Assembly (NCBI GenBank): GCA_028751875.1
Contig: CM054145.1
Location: forward strand, 39,694,064-39,758,063
DNA: 64,000 nt
Direction of reading: 5' to 3'
DNA from: Rapana venosa
Taxonomy: Eukaryota; Mollusca; Gastropoda; Neogastropoda; Muricidae
Of the stretch, positions 32,215 through 42,814 are shown in pieces. Each line of letters starts with the position of its first letter. Positions within the stretch are counted from its first letter, which is position 1. The notes beneath the pieces are model-generated. The model was not told the origin of the DNA. It saw only the letters and a program-made list of their open reading frames with translations, and did not search any database. The translations under genes were made by a program, and so were the position numbers.

Positions 32215-32365
32215 TGTGTGTGTATGTATGTGTTTATGTGTGTGCGTGTTTGTGTGTATGCGCGCGCGTGTGTGTGTACGTGCGTGTGTGATATCTTCAG
32301 TTTAACGTCTATTCACATTTAGTGATTTTAGACGGTGCGTGCGTGTGTGTATGCGTGTATGCTCA
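32215..32365. repeat. GT/GCGC tracts around element F copy 6
   Basis: GT-rich sequence on both sides of 32292-32334. Confidence 0.9.
32292..32334 (+). repeat. Hairpin element F, copy 6
   Basis: TATCTTCAGTTTAACGTC, TATTCACATTTAGTGAT, TTTAGACGG. Both stem pairs (CGTCT/AGACG and TCAC/GTGA) are intact, making this one of the best copies. Confidence 0.8.
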
Positions 32366-32417
32366 CGCGATGACATTTCCTTCAGAGAACCGTAAAACGG
32401 ATACCACAGACCTGAAC

Positions 32418-32475
32418 TGGACAAGGCAAGGCAAGGCAAGGGGGTCGTCGTTTATAGGCCTACTAGTTCAATAGT
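32418..32475 (-). mobile_element. Retroelement 3' end with (TTGCC)n tail
   Basis: The + strand has (GGCAA)n then GGGGGTCGTCGTTTATAGGC. On the minus strand this is GCCTATAAACGACGACCCCC plus a pentamer tail, the same plan as family E (CTATAAA, spacer, pentamer tail). Confidence 0.5.
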
Positions 32476-32919
32476 CCTCAACAATCTTTATTACTGTTTA
32501 CCATGACGACATCCCGAGCCGGTGGATAGGTGTACACCGTACAGGCAGGCAGATAAACTCTAACTTCAATGCCGGAGCACACAGAGAGTCAGTCCCCTGC
32601 CTGCCATAGCCTACCATCTGGTGTATGCTGACCCCTTTCAGATAATGATTACATCTCTCCCCGTCTGTGTACTCGGCTAGTTCTGCTGTTTGGGTGTCAA
32701 CAGAGATAGAGATGAATTACCCGTCCTCTTCTTCTACACAGCTTAGGTCATTCGCGTGACGTACTTCCCGAGTGGTGGTGTTGTGGTCAATGTGGAACAC
32801 TTGGGGTGGGGAGGGTGGGTGGGGTGGGAGGGGGGGTGCTGTGTTTGTGAGGTTAGAACAACCAACAACCCCATGTTGTCTGTTAATACAGTGTCTGGAT
32901 ATTAATATTTCACAGTGAG

Positions 32920-33180
32920 TAGTAGTAGTAGTAGTAGTAGAAGTAGTAGCAGTAGTAGTAGTAGTAGTAGCAGTAGCAGCAGCAGCAGCCGCAGCAGTAG
33001 TAGTAATACTGATGATAATAATCATATAAGATGATGATGATGATAATAATAATAATAATACAGATATAGCATTAGCAGAAGAACAAACAAGGAGATAAAC
33101 AAGGAGCTGGGGAAGAAGAAGACGAAGAAGAAGTAGAAGAAGAGTACCCCCCAAAAGCATCCTCTTCTTCTTCTTCATCA
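32920..33180. repeat. Trinucleotide cluster: (GTA)n, (GCA)n, (GAT)n, (AAT)n, (GAA)n
   Basis: Successive triplet runs at 32921-33003, 33033-33060, 33112-33140 and (TTC)n at 33164-33180. Confidence 0.93.
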
Positions 33181-33317
33181 TCATTTTAGATACTAGGTAT
33201 CACTCACGAATCATGCCAGTTCTTTCTTTTACCGTTTACAAGTGACGAAAATAAAGAAAATACTGCCGTATACTACCACCACCACCCCTCCCCCTCCCCT
33301 CCCTTCCCCTCCCCCCT

Positions 33318-33337
33318 CCCCCCCCCCCCCCCCCCCC
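33318..33337. repeat. Poly-C tract (20) followed by A run
   Basis: Part of a C-rich stretch beginning at about 33287. Confidence 0.93.
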
Positions 33338-33384
33338 AAAAAAAAAGTGGGCTGCTGTACTATCTCCAATGGACCACACCAACT

Positions 33385-33510
33385 CCCTTTTTGTTCTAGA
33401 TATGTCCAGTACCTTTTATTTCGACTTCGAAAGTTGAAGACCATCACCACACTAACTCCCTTTTTCCTAGCTGTATTTCCAGTACCTTTCATTTCGACTT
33501 CGAACACTAT
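33385..33510 (+). repeat. Imperfect tandem duplication, about 75 bp
   Basis: ACTCCCTTTTT..TCCAGTACCTTTTATTTCGACTTCGAA at about 33382-33432 recurs as ACTCCCTTTTTCC..TCCAGTACCTTTCATTTCGACTTCGAA at about 33452-33504. Confidence 0.8.
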
Positions 33511-33571
33511 CCTGTACGATGTCACTTTTGTCCTTGTTTTCTAAAACTTTCCCTCGCCTCCCGTCTTCTCC

Positions 33572-33593
33572 ATTCTCTCTCTCTCTCCTCTCT

Positions 33594-33647
<54 letters not shown>

Positions 33648-33674
33648 TCCTCGAAATAAAAGAGACATTGTCAT

Positions 33675-33736
<62 letters not shown>
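33572..33736. repeat. Two (TC)n arrays separated by a SINE C tail remnant
   Basis: TC at 33572-33643 and 33684-33736. Between them is ATTATCCTCGAAATAAAAG, the 3' terminus of SINE C. Confidence 0.9.
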
Positions 33737-33739
<3 letters not shown>

Positions 33740-33834
33740 CTGGTTTCCTATTCAAACGATCATACATCGCAGAGGTTGTTCTTAAGTAGTTTGAGATTTA
33801 CGTCCCCTTAGCTTGAAGCTTTTAGGAGGTGGGA

Positions 33835-33849
33835 GGGGGGGGGGGGGGG
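33835..33849. repeat. Poly-G tract (15)
   Basis: Uninterrupted G run. Confidence 0.9.
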
Positions 33850-33926
33850 TAAGACGATAGTTGGAAATAGTATCCTTAGTTCTCTCTCAGTGGTCCCCCC
33901 ATTTTCCCCACAGAGTTTTGACAAGG

Positions 33927-33931
<5 letters not shown>

Positions 33932-33998
<67 letters not shown>
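33932..33998. repeat. (TC)n microsatellite
   Basis: About 66 bp of TC, close to the 5' end of a SINE C copy. Confidence 0.97.
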
Positions 33999-34002
<4 letters not shown>

Positions 34003-34049
34003 CTGAGCTACAGATAATAATGATAATAATGATATATGAATGATCGGAC

Positions 34050-34405
34050 TGTCCCCAGCTTTGATCGGCCGCTTAAGTACTGTTAAAACGTTTGCCTGCC
34101 AACAAGTAAACCGTGAGGTTCTGGGTTCGATTCCCAGCCTCGCCCTTCCTTCCCAGTTTGACCAAAAAATCGAACTGAACGTCAAAGTCCTTCGGATGAG
34201 ACTATAAACCGAGGCCCCGTGTGCGAACGCATGCAAAACATCTTGCGCACGCGTTAAATCCTGTTCCGCTTTTCGAAAGAGTAGGCCATTGTGTGCCGGT
34301 GGGAACAGATGACAAAATTGACAAAACCGCATATACACGGGGACTGGATGTAAAAAAAGCACATGAGTGCTTATTCCATTATCCTCGATATAAAAGAATA
34401 AATGT
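34050..34405 (+). mobile_element. tRNA-derived SINE family C, copy 2 (full 3' end)
   Basis: B box GGGTTCGATTCCCAG at about 34122-34136. Central GTCCTTCGGATGAGACTATA, AACCGAGGCCCCGTGTG, CATCTTGCGCACGCGTTA, GCCATTGTGTGCCGGTGGG. 3' part CACGGGGACTGGATG, AGCACATGAGTGCTTATTCC, ATTATCCTCGATATAAAAG. It gives the best view of the whole body, and contains the palindrome GCACATGAGTGC. Confidence 0.85.
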
Positions 34406-34429
34406 AAAATTTTTTTTTTTAAATTAATA

Positions 34430-34530
34430 CTATTGCACACCACTTTCAGTCACGGCAGATTTCTCTCTCTACCTGAAAATCGGGCTGTTTACTCCCCGGG
34501 GAGAGCACGGCGCCACAAGCATCACCCACT
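34430..34530 (-). mobile_element. SINE family A 3' fragment
   Basis: + strand ACACCACTTTCAGTCACGG, CTCCCCGGGGAGAGC, GCGCCACAAGCATCACCCA. It is the reverse complement of the A 3' end. It begins where the SINE C copy ends (only an A/T run between). Confidence 0.75.
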
Positions 34531-34663
34531 ATTTTTTTTTTTTCTTTTTCATGTCTGCATGTACACGTTTTTCCTTATCAGAAAGGGGCGGGGGTGGGGG
34601 AGAGCAGGGAGGAGAGGGGGCTACAAAATTTCGCACAAGACAACTGGCTTGTTGTCGTGGGTT

Positions 34664-34775
34664 CCAATCCAATCCAATCCTGTTGTTTACAGCCCCGCCG
34701 ACCACACAGGCCATATCAGGGCTGTCACCTCAACTTTTAAATCTCAGATTAAAACTTGTGTCGCCGTGGGTTCGT
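34664..34775 (-). mobile_element. Retroelement 3' end, family E, copy 2
   Basis: CCAATCCAATCCAATCC, TGTTGTTTACAGCCCCGC, GACCACACAGGCCATATCAG, GCTGTCACCTCAACTTTTAA. Same as copy 1 at 2897. Confidence 0.75.
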
Positions 34776-35074
34776 CGGCGTGCGTTGAGTTCGTGTTGCA
34801 CACAGGACCTCGGTTTATCGTTTCATCCAACTAATACTAGCATGAAGACCACCATTCAAGATCTAACAAATGAGGAGGGGGCGAGGGTTGAACCCGTCCT
34901 TCTCTACACCACATATCAACTCTTCTAGCTATCAGTGCTACTCTCCCTCTGGACAGTTCTGTGCTTCCACTGGAGACCCACACGTCAGCCAGCATTTTCC
35001 ACATTCCCACCTGACAAGACTCACTTGACCGGCATACTTTCTCTTTCCTCTCTCCTCTTTCACACCCGTCGGTG

Positions 35075-35230
35075 TGGGTTAGTGGTCTAGAACCAACGCA
35101 CCTGCCTAGAAAGGGTTAAGTCATCGGGTTTGAACCCTGTCTGAGCCGGAACTGTTTCCCGGTCAACTAGATCTTGAATGGTGGTCTGGTGCTAGTATTT
35201 TAGGGGAAACGGTAAACTGAGAGAAAACAA
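35075..35230 (+). mobile_element. SINE family A 5' fragment
   Basis: GGTTAGTGGTCTAGAACC, B-box-like CGGGTTTGAACCCTG, GGTGGTCTGGTGCTAGT and ACGGTAAACTGAG. It breaks off in the central domain. Confidence 0.7.
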
Positions 35231-35369
35231 TCCTCTGAAGTAGGGGTATGGCTACCTATCTAGCGAAGTTTTTTTTTAAAACAGTTACACACGCAGACTT
35301 CCCCCGGTGTGATGAGCGAGTTATGTGCATACTCCCAGTGACCCCCTCAGGCCTGGGGATCGCTCACTA

Positions 35370-35485
35370 CCAACAATGATGATCATGATGATGATGACGA
35401 CCATGATCAGGATGGTGATGATGACCATGATCATGATGATCATCATTATGATAACAAAGATCATGATGATGATAATCATGATGTT
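35370..35485. repeat. (GAT)n/(GATCAT)n array
   Basis: About 110 bp of GATGAT and palindromic GATCATGATC units, able to fold on itself. Confidence 0.9.
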
Positions 35486-35584
35486 GCAATCATTTTTATT
35501 TTGTTAGTTTTATGTTGAGGACGCATCTGCTAACTCAGTGAATTGGAACAAAAACAATAAGACAAAATAAAATCAACAACAACA

Positions 35585-35658
35585 TGCACGCGCGCGCACA
35601 CACACACGCGCGCGCACACACACGCACGCGCGCGCGCACATGCACGCGCGCGCGCGCA
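35585..35658. repeat. CG/CA alternating tract, Z-DNA-prone
   Basis: CACGCGCGCGCACACACAC-type blocks repeated about four times; unbroken purine-pyrimidine alternation over about 70 bp. Confidence 0.92.
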
Positions 35659-35974
35659 AAAGAAAAAAACCACTGTCGTGTGAAATGCAAACTGTAACAT
35701 CAAAAGCGGTTAGCGGAAAACACGGAATACTGAATACCACGATGCTAAAGAAATAGATCGAGTGATAGAACGCAGTCTGCTTTTATTGCAGCAGCAGCAA
35801 CAACAACAAAAACGCTAGGAAAAAAACAGAAGCGGCACAGAATTTTAAGAGGACACATATTTTTTTGTTAGACATACACTAGTTTCTTCCTACTCCTGAC
35901 AACTTTACTATCTATGTGCAAAGGGAAAGGCAAGTCGAGAAGAATCAAGTGACTATAATTGTTTATAAAGATAC

Positions 35975-36105
35975 TGATAAAAATGATAATGTTGATGATG
36001 ACGATAATGATTATGATGATATTATTATGATTTTATTACCATCATCATTATCATCATCATCATCATGATAATGGTGATAAATAATTATAATAATAGTAAC
36101 CACTG
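35975..36105. repeat. (GAT)n/(ATC)n inverted triplet array
   Basis: GATGATGACGATAATG-type repeats face ATCATCATTATCATC repeats, forming a long imperfect hairpin. Confidence 0.85.
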
Positions 36106-36134
36106 AGAAGATTTGGAACCCCTAACCTCATAGA

Positions 36135-36300
36135 CAAGACCCATCAAAAGTCCTTCCGATGAGACTGTAAACAGAGGTCCCGTATGTAAACGCGCGCAGA
36201 ACATTTTGTCCACACGTTAAAACCTGTTCCTTCCTTCAACAGAGCAGGCCACTGTGTGTCGGTTGGAACGTATGACGAAACTTATACCAGCCAATGTGTA
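36135..36300 (+). mobile_element. SINE family C fragment
   Basis: AAAAGTCCTTCCGATGAGAC, TGTAAACAGAGGTCCCGTA, GCGCAGAACATTTTGTCC, GGCCACTGTGTGTCGG. Head and 3' end absent. Confidence 0.75.
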
Positions 36301-36515
36301 CAACAAAATACAGTAAAATTCAAATGTTTAAGAGTCAACTATCGTACATGTATATAAGCACTCACGAGCACGCGCGCGCACACACACACACACTGCAAAA
36401 TCGTTTCCTATCTGTAGATTTTCATTGCTGCTGTTACTTGTTTTGTTTTTTTCTTTTTTGATTCGGTTTTTTCCCTTCCAACATGGCCTTTGTGTTGCAA
36501 AACCCTCTTAATCTG

Positions 36516-36537
36516 CCCCCCCCCCCCCCCCCCCCCC
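36516..36537. repeat. Poly-C tract (22)
   Basis: Uninterrupted C run. Confidence 0.95.
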
Positions 36538-36702
36538 TACACACTTTTAACCGGAGAGCACAAGTTCATTTGGGCTTTTCACACCTGCTCCTCTGTTTCT
36601 TTCCTGTTGCCACGTCTGATATTTGTTGTGTCAAAACATGGTTTGTCTTAAATAACAGACATTAGTAACAAACTCTTCTTGGCTATTCATTATTTGCCCT
36701 CC

Positions 36703-37101
36703 GGTATGTATGTATGTTGGTAGGTTGTATGTAGGTAGGTAGGTTGTATGTATGTATGTATGTACGAATGTATGTATATATGTTGGTAGGTTGTATGTAG
36801 GTAGGTTGTATGTATGTATGCATGCATTCATTTGTGTGTGTATACATGTATGTGTGTATGTATGTACGTATGTGTGTGTATGTAGGTATGTATCATTGTG
36901 TGTGTGTGTATGTATGTACGTACGTACGTATGTATGTGCGTATGTATATGCGTGCGTGCGTGTATGCGTATGTATGCATGTATGTATGCATGCATGAATG
37001 TATGTAAGTATGTCTGTATGTATGTATGCATGAATGTATGTATGTATGCATGTATGTATGTATGCATGTTTGTATGTATGCATGTATGTATGTATGTATT
37101 A
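36703..37101. repeat. (TATG)n tetranucleotide array with GGTAGGT blocks
   Basis: About 400 bp of TATG with variants (TACG, TGCG, GCATG) and a recurring TGTTGGTAGGTTGTATG block at its start. All frames through it are Cys/Val/Tyr or Thr/His repeats. Confidence 0.95.
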
Positions 37102-37124
37102 CATGGATTTCTTTTTTTGTTTTT

Positions 37125-37235
37125 GTCGTTCGTTCCTCGGCTAGAGCTCTGAGGTTCCACCAGTGGTGAGGTTTTGCCTGTGCGAGCGTTTACCTTCCAT
37201 TAGGTAGCTGCATTCCGACTTCGCGGCTGATGTCT
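37125..37235 (-). repeat. Double-hairpin element L, copy 2
   Basis: Minus strand: AGCTACCTAATGGAAGGT, GCAAAACCTCACCACTGG, TGGAACCTCAGAGCTC, TAGCCGAGGAACGAA. It is homologous over about 110 bp to 62925-63045. Confidence 0.7.
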
Positions 37236-37279
37236 AAACAAGACACCAGTGTGCATGCGGTTTGTTTGTTGCTGTTGTT

Positions 37280-37385
37280 GTTTTTGTCATATATTCCTGC
37301 AGCCACGAAATGGCCTGCTCTTCCGAAAGGTGAAACGGGCTTTAGCATGCACACGAGACCTCGGTTTATAGTCTCAACCGAAGGA
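37280..37385 (-). mobile_element. SINE family C fragment
   Basis: Minus strand: AGTCCTTCGGTTGAGACT, ATAAACCGAGGTCTCGTGTG, GAGCAGGCCATTTCGTGG. Diverged central part only. Confidence 0.7.
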
Positions 37386-37429
37386 CTTACGTGGATAGAG
37401 ATATAAATAGACAGACAGACAGAGGTGCA

Positions 37430-37431
37430 TA

Positions 37432-37484
<53 letters not shown>

Positions 37485-37509
37485 AAGACAGACAGACAGA
37501 CAGACAGAC

Positions 37510-37550
<41 letters not shown>

Positions 37551-37622
37551 TGTGTTTGCGCGTGCGTTCCCGCGCGCACGCGAGCGAGTATGTCTCTGCG
37601 CATACGTGCGCACACGCGCATG
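37430..37622. repeat. (TG)n, (GA)n, (GACA)n and CGCG-rich tract
   Basis: TG/GA/GACA to about 37548, then alternating GCGCGTGCG sequence to 37622. Confidence 0.94.
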
Positions 37623-37754
37623 TAAAGTTTTAACTGGAATCAGGCGTGACCGTCACTTCAACTTGTCTTCCTAACTGGCGGTTCAAATCCAGCAGTAGAA
37701 AGTATCGTAGTTACCACGGCCTATCAGTCCGTCCGTCTCTGTCTGTTTTCCCCT

Positions 37755-37910
37755 GTCTGATAATGGCCTGATGTCATGTTTGACACAGTGGCCGGCCGCG
37801 CGTTTGACAATGGCCTGGCCTGTCCTATCCTGTCCCAGTTTTGTTTGACAGTGACCATGTTTGACAGTGGCCTGTTTTGGCCTGGCCTGTTTGAGGGCCT
37901 GGTCTGTTGC
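37755..37910. repeat. Degenerate GTTTGACAGTGGCCTG minisatellite
   Basis: TTTGACA(G/A)TGGCCTG-like units recur at about 37757, 37778, 37803, 37848, 37859 and 37878, with GGCCTGGCCTGT spacers. Confidence 0.7.
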
Positions 37911-38024
37911 CTGGACGTTTAGAACTGGCTGGTCAGCCGCGCACAGAGCTGATCTGCTCTGTACTGCACGCCTTTAGCGAAAGAAAATGCGCGTTTGATT
38001 TGGGGGGAACAAATACATGCACGC

Positions 38025-38170
38025 ACGTGCTCTCGCACGCGCATGTACCCATGTGCGCGCACACACACATACACACACGCGCACACACGCGTACACAAAC
38101 CCTGCACAGACATACACGCGCGCGCGCAAAGAGAGCGAGAGACAGACATAAATACACAGAGAGAGAGACT
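38025..38170. repeat. CGCA/CA alternating tract and GAGA
   Basis: Alternating purine-pyrimidine sequence 38020-38125, then GA/GACAGA. Confidence 0.9.
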
Positions 38171-38867
38171 GTAAGGACATGATGCAGATACATGACAGAT
38201 GTGGCATCTATGTGTTCGTTTTGTTTTGTTTTTAACATTTATAAAATATTAGATCAAAGCAACACAAAATAAAAAAAAAGATATATAGGAAAGAAAGACA
38301 GACAGACAGAAAGAAAGAGAGGAATAAAACAAAGTAAAAGACTGAAAAATTAACTTCAGAAAGAAAGAATGGACGAACTGAAGACAGAAAGAAAGACAGA
38401 AATTCAAAAAGAGTGGAAAAATGAGAGAAAAACAAGCTATGGGAAGACGTCAAACAAAGAAACGGATAAACTAAACTAACACTAACCTAACCTAAACTAA
38501 ATAATAAAAGGCCACTAGAGACCATCTTATATTCTACAAGCAAAAGTCATCGAGACCCCTAGTACCGCTACAGCTATGTCAACACGAACGCTTTTCCCTG
38601 AACCTAAAAACCTTAACCTTTATCTCAAGACCTAAAGACACGGGTCAACATTTTTCTTTTTTAAAGAGGCCCAAAGTGTCCTTTATAAGTGTCGTTTCAC
38701 GTACCACGGCGGTTCATCTCTGGCTTATTCTTATCGATATTTATTGTGTCGAGTGCATGGTTCTTTCCCTAACACGATGACCATCCCGGTTTTGACACCC
38801 TTAGGGTGTTGGCTCGTACGAGGAACGACAGAAGGGGGTGGGTGGTTTCCAATCTCGGGTGTTTTCA
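38171..38867. other. No recognised feature
   Basis: GAAA-rich purine sequence to 38450, then a CTAACCTAACCTAAAC-like patch (38476-38500) too short for a telomeric array. The rest is unassigned. Confidence 0.5.
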
Positions 38868-39001
38868 TCTGTATACAGCTAGCTGCACAGTTTTCATCAC
38901 AAGCTTCAACAGTTGAGACGTAAAGGTAAAAAAAGCCCTTGACATGGCCTCTGTGGTCGGCTGAGCCATGAATAATTGGATTGGATTGGATTGGATTGGA
39001 T
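38868..39001 (+). mobile_element. Retroelement 3' end, family E, copy 3
   Basis: ACATGGCCTCTGTGGTCGGC, TGAGCCATGAATAATT and (GGATT)n at 38976-39001. Sense orientation, tail at the 3' side. Confidence 0.7.
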
Positions 39002-39164
39002 ATCTATGTATAAGTTGTCCATGAAAAGGCAATATTGTTGTTTGCCAATATGGTGTCCGGTATTGAATATAACGAGCTACATTTTCCATCCTTGCGCTGA
39101 TATTGCTTAAAGTTCGCTCCTTGTATGCGGAATGATATTGGACACACTCACGTGTGTGCGTGCA

Positions 39165-39236
39165 CACGCACATATACACACACACACACACTTTCACGCG
39201 CGGGCACACACACACACATACACACACGCGCGCAAG

Positions 39237-39293
<57 letters not shown>
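39165..39293. repeat. (CA)n/(CG)n array
   Basis: CA repeats interrupted by CGCG, then about 50 bp of pure CA. Confidence 0.96.
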
Positions 39294-39295
<2 letters not shown>

Positions 39296-39572
39296 GAAAA
39301 CAAGCGAATATAACAGGTTACAGCTTCTAAGAAAGAGAGAGAGAGAGGGAATATTATTCAAAAAGAGTAATAGAATAAGCAACAACTGCTTTTATACATC
39401 TTGCCTTCTGACAAAAAAATAACCTCAAACAAAACATCAAGAAACAAAACAAAGACCACAACAAACAAGAACAAGTACTAAATGCACGCACTATTCAAAT
39501 ACTTCATTCTTAACAAACAAGGGAACGTTAAATACCAGCAAGGCCACAGAAAGATATTCCTTTTCAAGATTC

Positions 39573-39574
<2 letters not shown>

Positions 39575-39658
<84 letters not shown>

Positions 39659-39800
39659 GAGAGACAAAAGACGACAGAGACAAACACAGAGATACAGACA
39701 GACACGCAGGCAGGCAGAAACGGAGACAGAGACAAACACAGGGAGAGACGCAGACAGACAGGTAGACAGACAGAGAGAGAGAGAGAGAGAGACTCCACTA
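39575..39800. repeat. (GA)n, (GACA)n and GACAGA tract
   Basis: GA at 39575-39605, GACA about 13 units, then degenerate GACAGA. Confidence 0.95.
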
Positions 39801-39964
39801 CAGCAGGACTACAGTCACATTGTTGGAGGGGCGTGGGGGGGCGGGGTAGAAACGACGACATCGACTCTTGACAGTCACAATGAAACGTTTACTTTGTGAC
39901 GAAATGACAACACCCACCAACAACCACAGTAACAATCGTTACCATTACCAGCATCAACAGCGTT

Positions 39965-40110
39965 GTCGTCGTCGTCACACAAAACCCACTCTATAATAAT
40001 AATAATAACAGCAACAACAATAATGATGAGTATAATAATAATAATAGTAATAATAACAACAATAATAATAGTAGTAATAATAATAATAATAGTAATAATA
40101 ACAATAAAGG
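39965..40110. repeat. (GTC)n and (AAT)n array
   Basis: About 130 bp of AAT with AAC/AGT variants. Confidence 0.94.
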
Positions 40111-40530
40111 CTTTGACCGACACGGTCAGAACTGTGAGGCAACTGGAGAACTGTGTGCATGTCCGACTCTCCTAATCGATGACCACAATGATATAGGGGC
40201 CGGCAGAGGAGAAACAACAGGTGTGAGAGGTCAGTCATGTCATTTACAACTCTTCTGCAAAAGGTCAAGATGATTCTCTGGAAAAAGAGTTGAGCAGTCC
40301 GCTGAACAACGTCCATAATTATGCTTTGTTGTTGTTTAAACTTTGTTTTTCTTTGCTCTGCGTTTGTTAAATTTGCAAAATTGTTAGCATCAGACTACGT
40401 TAAATATCCTTATTCTTTCAAGTATGAAAAACTTTTGTCTTCAACAAACAGAAAGACTCTGCTCAATGTTGTTCATTAAAATGATTAATGCCATTAGAAA
40501 TAATTCATTAAACATGCTCAAGGAGTTTCT
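40111..40530. other. No recognised feature
   Basis: Mixed sequence. No supported gene. Confidence 0.5.
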
Positions 40531-40845
40531 TCTTCTTCTTCTTCTTCTTCTTCATCATCAAACGCTCAGACAGCAAGCATTGTTGTCTGTCAAATGAGCG
40601 AAGTTGCATTATGCTACGCTAATCGCCTGACAAGTCACGTCGGGCTCATCACATCCGAGGCGTGGGAGAGTATTGTAAGTTCTACTTTTTTTTTCTGGAA
40701 AAAAGACAAGGAGGGTGACAGGAAGGAAAAGAACTCGGCGAAAACAAAGAGAGGGAATTCATAGCATACAATTTCCAGAAGGTGGGGATGCTATTTATAC
40801 TGACAGGCCCCCGGTATCCTACGGGGGGGGGGGGGGGAGGTGGGG
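40531..40845 (+). repeat. Dispersed element K, copy 2
   Basis: (TTC)n, hairpin 40563-40600 (CGCTCAGACAGCAA and TTGTCTGTCAAATGAGCG), CGCCTGACAAGTCACG, purine middle, GCTATTTATACTGACAGG, terminal CCCCC..GGGGG hairpin extended to a 15-G run (40823-40837). Best-preserved copy after copy 1. Confidence 0.7.
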
Positions 40846-41300
40846 GGATGAAATTTGAGATAGGTAATCGAGGGTGATCAGCCATTTTTGTCAGATGGTA
40901 CTGGGTAGAAAAACTATGACTGAATAGTTACGTGTCGACGTACGTTGTTCAATTACCATCTTGTTTCCTGACGTTCTGCCTAATCCTCCGTATCGACGAA
41001 ATTTTGAAAAACAAAACAAAACAAATGAACAAGAAACAAACTTCAAGGTTACTACAGTGAAACGTAGGTGCACACACGTTCGTACACAGGAATAATTTTC
41101 AATCGTTTTGGTGTGCAATACAATATATATTTGACTTTAAAATGTTTTTGAAAGAAGGAAACGGAGAAAGGACTACAAAGTAAAGGGGTACACGACAGAA
41201 CATACAAGTAGAAGTAAGAGAAAACAGTTTTCTAAAAAACGAGAAAAGATGACAGATTCAACACAGACACACACTATGAATCAAAGATACTACACTACAC
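40846..41300. other. No recognised feature
   Basis: AT-rich; (CTACA)n and a short CA run at 41290-41327. Confidence 0.5.
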
Positions 41301-41809
41301 TACACTACACACACACACACACACACTGAGAAAGTAACCTACTCTTTTCCCCCAATGGTAAAAAACAAGAAGTCCCCTTGGTGCAACAAAAACAGAAAAA
41401 TACAGGGTCGGTCGTCAATACTCCAAAACGTCCAGTGCCTAAGTAAGTACCAAGGTACAGACCGGTATTGTTGAGAAAGTCACTCACTCACTCACCTTAT
41501 CTCTGACCACAGCGCACACGAAGATAGCCAGCCGGACAAGAGCAAACACACACATGTACACACACACACACACAAGATTGCATTCCCACGTTCACTACTT
41601 CTCTTCGTCTGCCGACTGTGATCACTGCCCTAGGGCCTCTGGCCTAAACACTTCTGTCCCTTTGTCCACACTCAACGCCCCTCGCCACCCCCACCCCCAA
41701 ACGCCCTCTTCCCCCATCTCCCTTACTTTCCCAAAAATTGTCACTTCCCTGTGTCTTTGCTTTCAACTGGGCCCTTGTCACAATAGCTCCCTTCCGGTCA
41801 CAGGGGGTT

Positions 41810-41885
41810 GTGTGTTGTGTGTGTGTGTGTGTGTGTAAACGCGCGCGCGGGTGTGTGGGTGTGTGTGTGTATGAACACACATACG
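41810..41885. repeat. (GT)n/(GC)n tract
   Basis: GT with an internal GCGCGCGC block. Confidence 0.93.
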
Positions 41886-42002
41886 TGCTGCAAGTCATGA
41901 TTATGCGTTTTTTGTTTTAAGATAGTTTACGCTAACTGTTTTCAAAACTATTCCTTTTCTCACCAACAACAACACACACACACAAGCAGTCGACATACTT
42001 GC

Positions 42003-42080
42003 GCCATGGCACGGTGGTTAGTGTGTGAGGTTCATGGCTAGATTCGAACTCAATACAGAGTGGGTTTGCAATGGGCTCAT
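42003..42080 (+). mobile_element. tRNA-derived SINE family I, fragment
   Basis: GCCATGGCACGGTGGTTAG, B-box-like TAGATTCGAACTCAAT, CAGAGTGGGTTTGCAATG, GGCTCATTAG. It matches the head and body start at 60490-60620. Confidence 0.6.
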
Positions 42081-42084
42081 TAGA

Positions 42085-42130
42085 TTCAAGATTTTATTTC
42101 AAGAAAAAATCCCTAGCTAGAAATACTGGA
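42085..42130 (-). mobile_element. LINE 3' end with TTGAATC-type tail
   Basis: + strand ATTCAAGATTTTATTTCAAG. Reversed, it is AATAAAATCTTGAAT, a polyadenylation-like signal plus tail unit seen at many L2-like LINE ends. Confidence 0.5.
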
Positions 42131-42261
42131 ACCACAGAATCGGGCATTTTACGGCTGTTCTTTCGAGACTATCGCTAAACAATAACCTGATCAACGCCGC
42201 AGATGGCTTATCTCTTAGGCCCGCTCGGTTGACGCCAGCATGTATTATGACAAAAAGTATG

Positions 42262-42440
42262 GGTGGGTGGGTGTCTGACTCAGGCTCTACGCTATCACTC
42301 GTTAATAGGAAGTTTTACAAGAGGTGTCCTGCTTATGTTAGCTCAGAACAGTCCTGTCAAAAAGCCTCCAAGCTGGGACATGTCCACAGCATCATCATCA
42401 CCACTACCCTATCACCGCTGATCACCATGCAGTGAATCAA
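42262..42440 (+). repeat. Dispersed element J, copy 1 (partial)
   Basis: CTGACTCAGGCTCTACGC, ACAAGAGGTGTCC, GTTAGCTCAGAACAG, then CATCATCATCACC..GCTGATCACCATGC. It shares these blocks with 42815-43020 and 61470-61880. Confidence 0.6.
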
Positions 42441-42475
42441 CATTGTCTCTGTTGGTGTTCCGAGCTTGCTTGGAC

Positions 42476-42780
42476 TCACGGTGACCTTCTTCTTGCGTTG
42501 CCTGGGTTATGTTTTGAGACCAATCTAAGGAATTCAGCAGTTGCTGCAGTACAGTTTCTGCTCCGAGCGTTGGGCTCGGCCACACTGGAAATTCCCAGCC
42601 TTAGGCTAGAAGTCCTGCAGTCTTGTAGGATGTGGGCCGTATCCTGTTCCTTCTTCTCACAGGGACATAGCAGATGGTGCAATTTTTAATTTTCTGTGGA
42701 GGTGTTTATTCAGCCTGTTGTGCCCTGTGCGTAGTCTGAAAATGACCACCTGTGCTTGTCGTGAAAGCTGGTGATAAGGG
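42476..42780 (-). pseudogene. LINE ORF2 C-terminal Cys/His domain
   Basis: From about 42775 the minus strand reads AQVVIFRLRTGHNRLNKHLH and RKLKIAPSAM. After a frameshift comes CPCEKKEQDTAHILQDC, then LRLGISSVAEPNARS. FRLRTGHNRLxxHL plus CxCx(8)HxxxxC is the tail found after RNase H in a widespread LINE group. It is 5'-truncated, with one clear frameshift, and embedded between two element J pieces. Confidence 0.85.
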
Positions 42781-42814
42781 TCTGGTTTGAGTGGTGATCT
42801 GAAGAGAGATTTGA

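Noticed and set aside
38476..38500. Telomere-like CCTAA repeats
   Set aside because: Only a few irregular units; not a telomeric or interstitial telomeric array.
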